NCBI GenBank assembly: GCA_018873245.2
Contig: JAEMBT020000009.1
Coordinates: 6,363,180-6,427,179 of the forward strand
Reading direction: 5' to 3'
DNA from: Archegozetes longisetosus
Taxonomy: Eukaryota > Arthropoda > Arachnida > Sarcoptiformes > Trhypochthoniidae
Length of the DNA: 64,000 nucleotides
The notes under the pieces are model-generated. The model ran no database searches. It saw only the letters and a program-made list of their open reading frames with translations, and was not told the origin of the DNA. Every line of letters starts with the position of its first letter. Positions within the stretch are counted from its first letter, which is position 1. A program made the translations under genes and the position numbers. Below, piece after piece: positions 35,620 through 49,323 of the stretch.

Positions 35620-36346
35620 GCTATAACTGTTTCTATAATTGTCGACAAATTCTTGAACTCATTATTCGTAAATATTTTTCAATACTTCGAAATGACATTC
35701 AATTCTTTTACTTTGACTCCCTTTTTGTTCAGGAAAGCATTGAATGAATTAATTTCATTGAACAGTAAGTCTTCATCTACATGAATATTCAATAATTTAT
35801 TCATTCATTCATTTCATTCATTCGTTCGTTTGAAATTAATTTTATTTTCGATTCAAAAAATTTAATATTCGAGATTAAATTAAATTAAATTAATAAGTAC
35901 TTTATTATTTGACTTGAGAAGCAGTTGGTAGAAATCAGAGATAACGAGACAAAGACAAACATGAAAACTATTAATCGTTTTGTCTTATAAATGACTGAAG
36001 AAATCAACTATAAATTCAATGATATTTTGTATTAGAAACTGATTCATTGATGCATTAAGTCGTTTGCTAAACTTTTACAATAATGTTTTTGTTGAATTTT
36101 TTAAAACAAACCAATAATAAAAATATAATGAAATTCTACCATACTTTAAAGGAAATTTTGATACATTTGCAGTACTTTACTGCAGTTGATTGAATGATTG
36201 ACTGTTTGCTCACAAAGAGTTTTTTCAAACTTGAAAAAAGAACTTTTCTACGTCCAGTTCTTACCCTGCACTAAAAACTGTTGTGAGATCCAAAAGACTG
36301 GACAATCCAGTCCAAAACTGGACGTCTGGTCAGCCTATATTAAAGT

Positions 36347-37828
36347 GCACGATTCAAATTGAAATTACTACAGACAAGAGTAACTAATTGAATTGTCAGT
36401 CCGTTGATTGTGTTCTGATAACAAGTTTTGATTAAGTAATATTTCGAATGAATTAAATGTTAGAAAATCATTAAACACAAGAATCTCTCAGTAATGTATC
36501 TGTTGGTTTTCAATTGCGAAAATCAATCGATTAAACAAGATGTCGCATCCCATGCTTTAATCTTGAATAATAACATTTTCTATAATATGCACAAAAATGT
36601 GTTAGTTCTGAATGAAACAAGAGGTGAATATTACGAAAGCTCCAATATAAATTTTAGTCTGCGATATTCTGTATGTTATTTTCTTTCAAAATTAATATTT
36701 AGGAATTTTCATAATAAATAGTTAATGTTATCCCGTCCTATATATATAGAGCTTTGATTATGTAGAACAGTGTTTGCCAGTTATGAAATGTGTTTTGATA
36801 AATTTCAAAACAACATTTATTGCAATTTTAAGTACTCTACCACCCAAATTATGATTTAAGTAATGATTAATTAAAGTTAGAGTCTATCTATATTTGTGAG
36901 ATAAAAAAGTATGAAAAAATCGAGTGTGGTCAGTCAGATTCGGCTTACTCGCCTTTTTACAGAAAGCACAAATTCAGGCAACTAAATGTATCGAAAATAT
37001 CTCTTATTGCAGCTCAAAATTTTACTTGTAAAAAGTAATTCAAATTATCATAGTATGAGTTATTTTTGGTACATATCGAACTCAAAATCGTGCTCATATC
37101 AAAAGAAAACGAACTTATACAAAATTCAATACAAACATTAACACAAAATAATGAATATTCATAACATATAGAGAATTCAACGTTAAAAAAGCTATTCACT
37201 ATCAAAAACTTGATATTCAAGTAATTCTAAAATATTTTGGAATAAAATTTCAGAATTAAGTTCTACTAACAACTAATCTGAAATTCGATTTTAAAGAAAG
37301 CTATTCATTATCAAAACTTGACATTCAAAGAATTTTTAAAAAACTTTAGAACAATATTTTCAGAAATGAAAATTCAAATGTAGAGTGTGAAAGATTTATT
37401 TGTTAAGCAACTGATATTGTGACAAACTATATGGAAGCTAAATAAAAGAATTCTGACATCAGTGCGCAAATACAGTTCTCTGAACATCTGAGCAATCAGA
37501 ACATTCTTTTAGCTCAAACATCTATATGCATAATTGTTATAACATTCCTCCGTCGCACTGAATATGAGTTTTACCTCAATCGAAAACATTTTTATATAAG
37601 TATTAAAAGTATGATGGCATTAAGTGAATGAGCCCTGACTCTGATTCGAAGTAGATCTAGACTCAGATCAATTCAAATAAAATCTCATTTCTCTAGAGAT
37701 TGATGTCTTCAATCATAAGATTTAATTCTAAAAAGGATAGGATTGATTTCACAACGATTTCTAGACCATTGATAGGAATCCTAAGATATTATGAAAGCAA
37801 ATCTTTTTTCTTATAAACTTTAATTAAA
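36347..37828. other. Upstream region of GPCR copy 2, gene-free
   Basis: Collinear with 13185-14696. The promoter is not identifiable. It contains short related segments (AAAGAAAGCTATTCA with TCAAAACTTGACATTC) at 37140-37330. Confidence 0.5.
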
Positions 37829-40652
37829 ATGAATCAAACGATACAAATTTTTGATAAGAATTTGTCGCTATCAAATAATGGAACCAATTCAACCTTTATT
37901 AAAGATAACAATGAGGAGTGTTTCGTACCTCCTCTAGAACCCATTAGTATTGGGTTTAAAGTATTTTTGATTATCATCTATTCAATTAGTTCATTGATGG
38001 CATTTTTAGGAAATTTCACTGTAATTGTGGTCGAAATATTTGGGAGAGCACCGACCAATAATTCCCATAATTTGGGAAAATTTTTAATAAATATGGCTAT
38101 TGCTGATGTGATCATGGGTGTATTGTGTTTCCCGATTACATTTATTGATATGATGCTTGGCCGCTGGATATTTGCCCTCTGGTTATGTCCGGTAGAGAAA
38201 TTCCTCTACATGTTATGCTATTTTGTGACTTCATTTACAGTAGCTGTCATTGGAGTAGAAAGGTGATTATCGTTAATTTATTTATAAAATAAATCGTTCG
38301 AACTTAGTATTTAATAATTTTAGATAAAAAATATTTTCTATTTAAGATTCGATTTAGTATTAACTTTAAATTTTAACTATATTTTAGATTAAATATTAGT
38401 TTGAACTGAAAGTTTTGAGCCTCCAGCCATATGATGGACATATTTTTAAACCGCATATATAAACAAATACCATAATTATCTAAAAGATATTCCACCGCAG
38501 GATTTTAATTTTGATTGAGTTTTAGTAAAAAAGTTAAACCTCTTTTCCATTTGAACCAAATCATTGCTCTGATATGTTCTCTATTGAAATACATATAAAG
38601 CTGGATACAATCTTTTAAATTGATTACTTTTTACTTAAACTCAATCAAAATTATAATTCTGCTGTGGAACATCTTTTAGATAATTATAGTTTTTTTATAT
38701 ATGCAGTTTTAAAAAATGCCCATCATATGGCTGGAGGCTCGAAACTTTCAGTTCAAACTAATATATGAATTTTTGCCATCTGTAATTATAAAGTGGTTTT
38801 GATCCGATTAAGTAATATACTATTCTATGATAATTGTTGACATTAAGACACATAGATCTCTTTAGTTAAAAATTGGTTTTTTCTTATATCCTAAAATTAG
38901 TTTAAAAATTTCAACCTTTTATACTTTTCGACGAATTTTCATCTCTGATGGCACTAAAGTGTTAGTTTGACAGAAAGATTTTTAAAAATGTTTAGCCTAA
39001 GCCATACAAAACCTCGAGTTTAATCTTGACCCTGAGCCAGTGTGAAATATCGAAAATAAGAATTGAGGATTTTTTCTATTATAACTAAGAAATTTAATTC
39101 TCATAACACATAATGAGATATTTAGGAATAAGTATTAATTTTTTATTGCCGAGTTTTTGTTTTTAGTGATTTTGTTGTGATTAAAAATGTTAAAATTAGC
39201 ATATCCCCATATCTTAAAGAAACAAATACCTCTTAATTCAATAAAGTGAGAGACAAAGTAGTCAAGTGATAAATAGAAACGAAAATTCAGATTATTACTC
39301 ATCAAATATTTAATTATGCTTATCATTTTTGATTAAGCTCATCATTTTTAATCAATCCTATTATAGAAGATATATTAATTCCATAAGAAAATTGTTTATT
39401 ATAAGGTGTATCACAATTATTGTAGACATTGTTCAACAATTAATAATAATTTGCTCAGATAACTAATTTTCTCAACAAAATAGTTAAAAATATATTGGTT
39501 TCAATTATAAAAAAAGTGAAAATAGTAAAGGAAGTTACTTAGAAATTCTAAGCAATAATAGTCTAAAACTTTCTATTTCATCGATTATAAATATTACATA
39601 AATAGCCTTAATTCAAAAATATTTTAAAACTGTTTACATTCTATACAAAATAAATTTCTTATTTTCTAAATTTATTGCATTTTTATTTACAGATATATGG
39701 CAATAATCAATCCATTTTCTCACGCTTATGATTGGATGAAATGTCACACAAATTTGCTACTCTACAGTTCGTGGTTTTTTGGATTTCTATACGCCTTTTG
39801 TCTTTTTCCTAACACTAAAATCGAGAAAGATAAATCAGACAACACTACTTATTATTGTTGGAATTTTGGTGAAATGAGTCCAGTGCAAGAAAATTTGTTC
39901 ATTTCAAGTAATTTCATACTGACATTTATGGTACCATTAATTGTAATGACAACCAGCTATCGTCCGGCTATCAGGAGATTGATGTCCGACCCTATGGCCA
40001 ATAGTGAGGAACCTCTTCGGAGGCATAGTGAAATCCGGAGTCGAACAAAAGTAGGAAATTATTAATAAATTTATATTTTACTTTAGGGAAATTATTTTCA
40101 AGTACTCAAATAAAATTGTCATAAGCCAAATATCACAATATAAAATATATTTAAATTCTGAAATTGAGTTTTTCTATGGATTTGTATATGTATTGTTGCA
40201 AATAACGCCCAATAGTAACATTTCAGAACTTAGAGTTGAGGTTAAATTTGCATCTGATTAGTATAATTTGAATTTAATTTTAATGAAAACATGGGTGTGA
40301 TTCGTAACAACATAGCTCACAATTTGTGGTAGACCTTAAAATTGTAGCTTTCATGAAAAGAAGAAATCTTTAGTTGGTTGCATAGTGGATAAAATATATA
40401 ACCTCATTTTATTAACAGTCTGTCAAATTGATGGCTGCGGTCATATTATTTTACGTTATATGTTGGAGTCCCATCAAAACATTTCAAATTTTAAACGTCA
40501 TCAGGCCTCAACTATTCAAATACTGCACTTCATTAAAATACTACTCACTTATCATCCTTTTATTCACAATTCACTGGCTTGCTATGAGTAACTGTTTTGT
40601 TAATCCAATCATTTACTCATTTATGAGTGAAAATTTCAGAGTAAGAAAATAA
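37829..40652 (+). CDS. Class A neuropeptide-type GPCR, copy 2 (intact)
   Basis: Exons 37829-38262, 39693-40050 and 40419-40640, or to the stop at 40650-40652. They join in frame to about 340 residues. The extracellular N-terminus has several Asn-X-Ser/Thr sites. TM1 contains GNFTVIVVEIF and TM2 FLINMAIAD. TM3 contains the Cys of WLCP and ends in ERY, split by a phase 2 intron. The second loop holds YYCWNF with the partner Cys. TM6 has CWSPI and TM7 AMSNC and NPIIY. These are full rhodopsin-family hallmarks, so a plasma-membrane peptide receptor is the best reading. Its closest look is the tachykinin/leucokinin/RYamide group, and the ligand is unknown. The frame ends four codons after FR. The sequence AGA|GTAAGA there is a strong donor, so an alternative tail exon near 40715 is possible. 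It is the only copy here without a lesion. Confidence 0.88.
38396..38761. mobile_element. Fold-back MITE in intron 1 of GPCR copy 2
   Basis: Orthologous to the insertion at 15262-15628, with the same TA flanks and about 97% similar by eye. Present before blocks 1 and 2 separated. Confidence 0.85.
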
Positions 40653-41165
40653 ATACTAATTTCACCTAACATAGGATACAAGTTTAGGATTTGAGATCAA
40701 GTTTCTGTAACTAAAATGCAATTAGATTCTAATTATATGATATCGACAGTACTAAAATGTGTCAAGAAATGGCAGGAATCTCACAGAAACTTGTTTTCAG
40801 TCAACAATGACTTTTTTCAATTTATCAAATTGTGTTATGGATTGTTATCTAACTTGCAAATTATGATTAGTCAAAAAAAGAATTCTCAATTAGTAAAAGA
40901 ATCATAAATTTTGTCAGACTATTTGATAGATAATCTACAGAAAATTCTTTTCTTAAGCTCAGTATAATGAATAATTTTAGAAAACTTCTCTAATAAATGA
41001 TGGTATCCTTGAATCATTTGCGTCGATAGGGGCCTTTATAGTCTACTATCAGCGCTATGACTTAGGTCCTTATTGACTATATGATTTAATACTATAACAA
41101 CTAATATTTCATCATACTTTTTTTAGGCCAATTTTTGTCGAATGATTCAAAGATTCATAATAAGG

Positions 41166-41213
41166 CCAACTCGAGGTCCAACTCGAGGTCCAACTCGAGA
41201 TCCAACTCAAGAG
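41166..41213. repeat. 12-bp tandem repeat CCAACTCGAGRT, 4 units
   Basis: Contracted sister of the array at 18060. Confidence 0.95.
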
Positions 41214-41838
41214 TCAACTCTATAACCAACTCGAAAGCCAATAGATACTAATGAAACAGGATATTAAAACTTGAATCGTTAAATTAAACAATTAACTCAA
41301 ACAATCTAAACACTTGTAAAATCTTAATTTGTCGTCTGGTATGTCTGTCTGTCTATCAACTACACTATGACTAGAGTTGTACGATTTCATAAGTCAAATA
41401 CCATAGCGTTAGAATCGGTATAATATCAAAAGGACAGTCAGCGTGCTTTTATATCAAAAGTCACTACTGACCATTCAGTAAGTAAAAATTTATAACCTGT
41501 TATGTAAATGCGCTTTAGACTAATATATTATAAGTGGTCTGAAATGTCATCCATATTAATAATAATGATAACGATAGGCCCAAGACTAAGTGTATAAAAA
41601 GCTTAGCAATAAACTAAGTAATAATCATATTATCAAAATATCTTCTACTCTTTACACTGGATATTTGAGTAAATAGAGAAGTGTAAGATTTTTTTCAGGG
41701 TCTAGAACAAAATCTACAAAATGATAAAGCAATGATTGTTTTAAAGTATAGCTTTATTTAAAACATGATTGATTGACTTTACCCTATTTTTGAATTGATC
41801 ATTAATTGCGTCGCGTGTAGCTTTTAATGTTTTATCAT

Positions 41839-42985
41839 TGGGGTAACCACCCGTCTCGTTTTTGACGGGACGTCCCGTCTTCTTGAAGATAAAAGACAGA
41901 AATTCTATCAGACCAAAAACTCTATACGGGACAATTAGTCGTTCCGTTTTCAACTTTCATTTTGAAAAATGTGTTTAGAAAAATATTTCTTAGAAATTCA
42001 AACATTGAATTTATTTTACAAATCATAAGAGATCAAGAAAACCAGTTTAATGTTTTGAATAACAAAAGTTATTGAATTAATTTTTTCTGACTTGACTTAC
42101 ATCTGATATAAATCGGTATTTCTTACTTTTGAATGACTTGTGAAAGATACCATTTCTAACAAAAAATATACCTTTGAAATCAACCATGACTAACGGTGGC
42201 AAAGATACATTAGATGTATAATACATTGTGTATTATACGTGTATAATACATGTATAATACATTTCGATTTTTGAGGTTTGATGTATAGTACATGAAGCGC
42301 CATTTAAATTTCTATTCAATAACCTTTTTTAAAAATTGTTTTAAACTTTTGTTGTTTTTATGATTATTTTAATGATAACAATGGGTCACAAAAAACCTAA
42401 ATCTTGTGTTTGGGAATACTTCACAATTAATGATAATAATAAAGGTGGTTGAAACTATTGCCAAACTTTCTTATATCGTTCCTTTTTAAAAGTTTGTTTT
42501 AGCAGATTTTCTCTATGAAGAATGCGATGATAATTCGGATGAAGATTTAATGATCATTGAAAACGAAGAAAACTGATTTTCAATTTTTATAGTGGAATAA
42601 ATTTTTACAATCTTTTACTTAATGTTTCAATTGTCAAACAATTTCTTTTCTCGTTTAATTACTCTATATTCAAGCATTCATCTATCATTATTTGCGAATT
42701 TATCTTTTATTTTCAATAAAATCCCTATATTTAAGAAAATACATGTATTATACATAATATACATGTATTATACATGTATAATACATCAACAAAATATTTT
42801 GTCGTGTATTTTGCCACTGCTAACCATGACTAATAATTTTCAATTTTTTAATATTAGAATGTATTGTTTGACAACTAGATATTTGTAATAACTAATAAAA
42901 GCGGCATTTTTATTTTTATAAATATAAGGGTTCCCTCTTTAATATTTTCGTTCCGTCACGAGACAAGCGCAAGGTGGTCACTCTA
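41839..42985 (+). mobile_element. hAT-type MITE, TAGGGTGACCACC family (copy C), interrupted
   Basis: Same ancestral insertion as copy B, with decayed ends. It is split by a 632-bp hAT insertion at 42193-42824. The short minus-strand ORF crossing its left boundary continues into flanking sequence (GYPNDKTLKATRDAINDQF) that also exists in block 1. Its origin is unknown. Confidence 0.85.
42193..42824 (+). mobile_element. Internally deleted hAT with BED-finger remnant
   Basis: Inserted in copy C. The flank CATGACTA is duplicated (42185-42192 and 42825-42832) and copy B shows the empty site. Tips are GGTGGCAAAGATAC and, inverted, AGTGGCAAAATAC. Both ends carry TGTATTATACATGTATAATA-type palindromes. 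Near 42380 the plus strand reads GHKKPKSCVWEYFT, a stop, then NYCQTF, resembling the BED zinc finger at the start of hAT transposases. An acidic tail (EECDDNSDEDL) follows near 42520. Confidence 0.75.
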
Positions 42986-43812
42986 ACTCAAAGTCAAAGC
43001 AAAGTCATAACCCAAACCGAGCCTAATATGAACTAATGTATAATAGCTTAGGTCGCGAAGAGACCTAAGCTATTCTCCCTCAGTTCATACCAGTATTGTT
43101 GGGTATATCTTGGTAAAGCCAGGTTTGTCCAATTTGGCTCTAGTCATCCATTCACGAAATCATAATTTCATTTAAAAATTTTCTTTCATTTTACCCCAAA
43201 ATGATTCGTGCTGTGCGTCATGAAAACAATGGCTAATCTAAAAATCAATTACAGCCAAAGAACTTTGTTTAAAATAAGAGCAATATCTATGTTATTTATA
43301 TCGTATGTTCTATTAGCTTCTAAACTCATATATTAAGTGTTATTCTATTTAAATATTACGCATCGATCGGATACAACTTATGAAATAAAGGTTGAAATGA
43401 GTCAAAGATTGTTCTTAATCACTAATTCTTGTGTGAAAACACGTATTGTATCTAAAGTGGTATATCCAATAAAGAAATAGTTTTTATTTTCAAAAGTTAT
43501 TTATTAACTAATTATTGTTGTGATTATAAAAAGTAAATTCTGAGACTCTATTAAGAGTTTCAGAAAATACGATTAAAAGAGTTAAGCCTTGTTTAGAAAA
43601 TAAAGGACAACACTGAAAAATTTGCTATAACGTATTGAATTTCTCATTTTAATCATTAATTCTATAACATTAAATTTGATTATCGAAAGTTTGTTTGAAA
43701 ATATCAAATTTTGAATCAATAATTAATTTGACGCCTGATAGAAATATCAGAGTATAATATGCTTAACTGTGTTTAGGGGTTATTCTACACACGATAGTTT
43801 TTGCTGTAGAAC

Positions 43813-46800
43813 TAGTGTTGATTCCGTTCCTGGAACGAAACGGGAATGGTTTTAAAAAATGCTTAAAGAACGGAATAGGAACGGGACGAAAATGAAATCA
43901 AGAACGTAAAACAGAATTGAATATGGATGGAATGAAATAAAATTCGAAAATCAACAACTTTAACACATCGTATTGAAAAATAAACAATACTTTAAAGCTT
44001 TACAAATTTAAGATATGAATATAATGGCTTATTTTAGGCTAAAATAAAGCTTAAAATTTAAGAACGGAATAGAAACGGAATTAAAATTCTGTTTAACCTC
44101 TAACTGGTACGAAAGTGTCAACTTACACCAGTGGTATTCAAGAGCGCGCTACACCCGTAGTATGAAATATAGCCATTGTTGCGACATTTGTTTTGATAGT
44201 GTTTTATAGCTTATTTTATAAAAATTTGTTTATAAAACTTATGATCAAAAGTGTGTTAACTCCAAATATCTATATCATATCAGATAACTCTTTTTATGAT
44301 TAAAGTTATTTGCATTGATGGGTGTAAAAAACCCAACCATTTAGAGTATAAATTACGTGAGTGAAAGGGTTCACACAATTCTTTACTCAAAAGTGTTTGA
44401 TATGCATGATTTGATATGACATATTGCACACCATTTATGGTTGCTAAGCAACACTTTCTTAAAATTTTAATGAAATAATTAATGAATTAGTTTTTAATTA
44501 ATTAACCACATGATTTTTAAACAAAGTCAGATGATTAAGAGTCTAATGACAATTCAATCTCAAAATTCTTAATTTTTTATCCTTTATTATATTGTAAGTA
44601 GTTTATATATGGCGAGGCTGGGACACTACGATTAGTACGAGTACGTACTCCTCTAAAACCCTTAATAAAAATACCAAAATTTGAAACTTTTGTATCATTT
44701 AACATGGAATTTAATCTAAAATATTAAAGAAAATTACCTAAAATCAATCAAAAAGCCTGGCACAGTATGAGCTAGTACTATCCGTACCCCCTATAAAATC
44801 ATCAAAAAGCGAATTTTTCATATAGTTTAATATGGGATTTAAGCTAAAACACTGCAGATAATAACCTAAAACCATATGCTGCTATTACGTTTCTGGAGCG
44901 TAATAAAGTACGAGTCTACTAAACTCAAGAAATTGGACCAAAAATTGAATATTGAGTTTTTATAAGGTTATATATTAGTTTTGTAATTACAGGAAAGTAT
45001 TCATGTATTTTTAAAAATTTTCCACTCAATTGTGGTGAACCCTACAATCTCCTATTAAACTTTTCACACCCTATTCAATTGCCTTTAGCTTATTTTAAGT
45101 CCATTTCATCGTCTTCTCGTATATCCTGCAATTTTGTTACATTCAAGTCGATATTCTGAATCAGCTTGACGAGTTCTATAAGAATATATCATTGATAGTT
45201 GGTACCCTCATCAATGATTGCATCAAGGCCATTCAGATTGGCTACTTTGGGTAGCATTGGCCATGGATCTATGTTTACGTATTATTAGACTTGTTAATCA
45301 GTATAGTATATCACTTATCATATGATATGATTATAATAATGTAATTTATATTGATTACTCAATTCAGTATACTTTATAATTTTCTATTGTAAGAATTTAT
45401 TATAAAAATTGGCTTAAATTTGTTATTGTTGATTGATTGTTATTGTAATATTACATTACAATTATATTGGTGAATTTTAATAAAATAGTAAATTCCTATA
45501 AATTAATGACAAATTTCAATTAAGTTTTATTTCATAGTAAAAAGTAATTATTTTATGTAATAATCGCAATATCCTTGAAATAATTGAATAATATTTTTGA
45601 ATCAATGATCATCACAAAGTTGTTAATTAGGTATTAGTCTACTATTGAATCCATTTATAGACCCGGACGTAGTCTATCTCATAGTGTGGTTTCTTCCAAT
45701 GTCTGGCCTCATCCATAGTTAGGTCCATCTTATCAAAGAAGGCTCCACTGACCGCTAAATTCAAGTTTATCTGAAAGTCCTTATCAAAGGGCTGACCATT
45801 TTTCGTGTAAGGGTTAGGTCCCGATCCGGAATACATACTACGGTTGATGTCTTCCTTATGAAAGACCAGTTCCTCGTCCACATAGAAGCGTATACTCTTG
45901 TCATCCCATATACAGCCAATCAAATGAAATGTATCGGCATATGACCGGTCAAAGTCTCCTACATAACCACCGCTTGAATTGAAGTGTGGTTTAGTACCGC
46001 CGTAATGTATGGTTGACTCTATACGTCTGGGACTGACATAAATCATACATTAATTTAAATTATTTTGAAATTAAAAAAATTATTTTTAATATAGAATTAG
46101 AGTAGTCTCAAAAATAATGAGAGATATAGTGAATCAATGTGTGCCCTCTAATGTCATAAAGTATTACTCACTCATCACCCCTCAACTCCATGATATCGAT
46201 CTCACCCGAAGCGGCAAAAGTGTTGCCATAAACGAAATCCTTGGGTAACATCCAGAATGCGGGCCACAGTTGCTTACCCTCAGGCATACGGAGTCGGGCC
46301 TCAAATTTGCCATAAGTGAAGCCAAGTTTACCCATCAGTTTGCCCGATGTGTAGTTGTGCTCATTCTCAGGCTTATCCAGTGGTGTAGCCGTCAATATCA
46401 AGATCCCGTTGTCAATGCGAACATTCTTGCTTAAGTTTGAATAGCATTGAAATTCATGATTTCCCCACGCTAAGTTTATTGAGATAATTGAAAATATGAT
46501 CATGTTAAATTAAAATATTATGACATACGTTGAGAGGGTGTACGCCCTTCACAAGCATAAGAATATTCCCAATTTGTCAGATTAATATCCGGCCCATTAA
46601 ATTCATCTTGCCAATGGATTACCCATTTTGCACTACAACAATTAGCAAAGACTATAAAAATGAGAAAGTTTAATATTTTCATATTGAAATCGTATCTTAT
46701 TATGCTCTTAAACTAAAAAACTAGTAGCTAAGTATAGTATCAACAATACTTTAATTAGGTTATTGTTAATCAATATATCATAATCATCAATGTTTAGCAA

Positions 46801-48107
46801 CCTTATCATGTTTTCTTAAATTAAGGTTAAACGATAAATACTGATTAAAAGTCAAAAATGGAAATTATTAAATAGATCCACTATACATCGCATGCTAAAT
46901 AAATTTTATACCACTCGATAAATCTTAGTGCACACTATATAATTCTGAATTTTCATTTCAAACAAATAATTGGTCTAATTGTTATTAATTTTCAAAAATT
47001 AACAATATTTTCATTAAATTTTAAACTTAAAATAGTTGTTAAACAATTTTTAAAGTTAATGAATATGCTTTACATTTCATTCTATGTAGTAATAAGAAGA
47101 AAGCGTTGAAAGATTTTTTCTTATGTAGTGAATAGAAAGCATTGAAATGTGTACGTGACTTGAATATTAATTATTTTTATTTAAAAATGACTATCGAATT
47201 TAAGAAAGTTATAACAATATATATCGTTAGAATTTTTCATCCTGATTGCAACAAAACTTGAATGAAAGTTATATGATAACCAGTTCAAAAGTTATACTAG
47301 CCGATGTCCACTCATTGATACTGATCAATGATCACTATGATATGGGTATCAAAATGAAAGGTTTTCAAACACAAATTAAACAAAAAGAAACGACCTCTTA
47401 GTCTATGACCGTTTTAAAGATATGAATTTTCGAAGATAAAAATTTTTTCATATTTTCTTGATTTCCATTTGTTTTTTAATTGCATATCTTAGTAAAATCT
47501 TGTTTTTTAATGAAATAGTGAAATATTTTGCTCTCAAAAGTGATTGAGTTAAACCCGTTAAATTGATCAAAAATCTTAGTTTTTCACTTAAATATTAAGA
47601 TTTTCTGGTCTCAACTGACTGCTCTGAACTTGCTTTTTTTGATAAATATCAATTATTTTTTATGAGTCTTGAGAGGTTACAAGTTCATAGTGTCACAGAA
47701 TATTAATAGCAAATTACAATTGTTTTAGGTGATTTTTTTGAAGTTTTTAGCTTAGATTCCATATTAAACGATATGAAAATTTCACTTTTTGATTGATTTT
47801 AGGTAATTTTCTTTAGTATTTTAGATTAATTCCATGTTAAACGATACAAAAGTTTCAACTTTTGGTGTTTTTATTAAGAGTTTTAGAGGAGTACGTACTC
47901 GTACTAATCGTAGTGTCCCAGCCTCGCTATATATACACTACTATTGTAGCTTTTTCATAACATAAGTTTGAAGTTTAGTCTCGGGTGTAAAATACCCTAA
48001 ATACCACTGAAGGGTTAAGAACTGTATAGGAACGGAATTGAAAATTTTTCTTTAACAACGGAATAGGAACGAAACTGAATAAAAAATTTGGAAGGGAATC
48101 AACACTA
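43813..48107. mobile_element. 4.3-kb transposon-like unit carrying GH16 copy B (block 2)
   Basis: Sister of 20109-25545 with the same tips (right tip one mismatch, AAGGGAATCAACACTA) and the same 8-bp flank TGTAGAAC (43805-43812 and 48108-48115). It is shorter because the fold-back element, the 41-bp repeats and part of the right arm (near 47790) are missing. Confidence 0.7.
45642..46682 (-). CDS. Secreted GH16 beta-glucanase (laminarinase-like), copy B
   Basis: Exons on the minus strand: 46682-46529, 46469-46172 and 46032-45642, with splice sites and phases as in copy A, giving a 280-residue product. It has a signal peptide (MKILNFLIFIVFANCCSA), WQDEFNG, the complete catalytic motif GEIDIMELRG, and STIHYGG. 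Differences from copy A are few: for example Ser/Leu in SNxSKN, Val/Ile next to it, Leu/Ser in HFNxSGG, and the last two residues IQ instead of VE. Both copies appear functional. Exon divergence (about 15 of 843 bases by eye) is lower than in the introns and flanks, consistent with continuing selection. The role, secreted glucan digestion, is inferred from the family. Confidence 0.93.
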
Positions 48108-49017
48108 TGTAGAACTTGCATAAAAGATTTTGCACATGAATACTTTAACGAAGAGCAGTACTTTTATGATTTCAAGTAGGAGAAGTATTGAAGACCACTT
48201 TTAAGCTGGAAGGAAATCTCAATTATTAAGTCCATAGAAACTGATCCAAATTTTCATGTTAAACTTTTCGAAATTTTAGTTTGACTTCAGTAAAGTTTGG
48301 TATGGATCATAGTTTTTATAATATGTAAAAATTGATATGTTGTATTATTTTTGACTCTATTGTTATGCCGTTCTGGCTCGAGCTCAAAAGCCTAAACGCA
48401 TAACTAGTAACCGAAATTAATTATTTATTCAGAATTTTGAAACAAATATTTATTAAATTCTTAATAATATTAAAAGTTTGATTGAGTTCTTTTATTTTCT
48501 TATAAAATTTATAAGTATTTTAATCAATATTTGATAAAAGTACACGAAAGGAAAATAACATAAAATTTAAACGTGATTTCATTATTATATTGAAAAAAAA
48601 TATTATAAACACGTTTAAGAGCTTTCACATTTTAAAGGATTTTTACTTCTTTGTTAATACTTCACTTTATCTCAGAGGCTTATGAGGCTCTCTTCTCGAG
48701 GCCATCGCCCAAAGACTGACTCTCTTTACAAGTTTTTCAACATATCTTATATAAATAAAATAGATCTGAATTGTTATTCTTTTAAAATATTCACCGCATT
48801 TCATAACAAAAGTTAATGCAATGATAACCTTGAAAGCATTAGCACAGCATTACATAAAATATAATGCGTTTTTAAGATAAATGTTTGACATATTATTTTA
48901 AAAGAATGGAAAACTTATTTTAAGGCATATAATTTATATCTGCATAATATTATACTATCAAGGTCGGTGAGTTTTACCAAAGACTAATCTTTGTATTATT
49001 TTGTCAACCAACAATGT

Positions 49018-49200
49018 TAATTGATTTTACCAACAATGCCGTTACTAAGTGCCGATACTCGAGGCAGTTGAAAATATCAAAACCTCTACTAAAGGCAAGT
49101 CTAAGGGACGACACTTTACCTAGTAGTGTTGGTCGATACGGACCAATATCTGCTTAGTACTCTCTTAACATTCATTGATCACTTGAACGCATTGATTACT
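49018..49200. other. Tract replaced relative to block 1
   Basis: Block 1 has unrelated sequence here (26930-27110). This block 2 tract has higher G+C (ACTCGAGGCAG, GGGACGACAC), with no ORF, ends or duplication. Origin unknown. Confidence 0.4.
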
Positions 49201-49323
49201 TTGAAGTTGCTGATGTTCACTCAAAAATTTAATGTGCCCATCACAATCCTCGTCTACCACTTATAGAAGTCTTTAGTTCAAATTTGTCTCATAATTTCAG
49301 TCTCACTATCAGATCCTCTAGCA

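Larger units (their letters stand above)
33379..36338 (-). mobile_element. hAT transposon carrying nested insertions
   Basis: A 2960-bp insertion flanked by the exact 8-bp duplication ATTAAAGT (33371-33378 and 36339-36346). Block 1 has the empty site ATCAAAGT near 13172. Tips share CTAACCAGAT / CTGACCAGAC. The minus strand keeps a hAT transposase C-terminus: FKNLSTIIETVIAI (about 35670-35620), then after removing two later insertions PISNDFVERVF, WTDERIIM and IDLIKAD (to about 33530). The N-terminal BED region is missing. Two elements, at 33717 and 34254, inserted into this coding sequence only four bases apart, not counting their target duplications. Confidence 0.9.

Noticed and set aside
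42622-42888. 88-residue ORF across the end of the hAT insertion
   Set aside because: It crosses the element boundary and is driven by TATAATACATG repeats.
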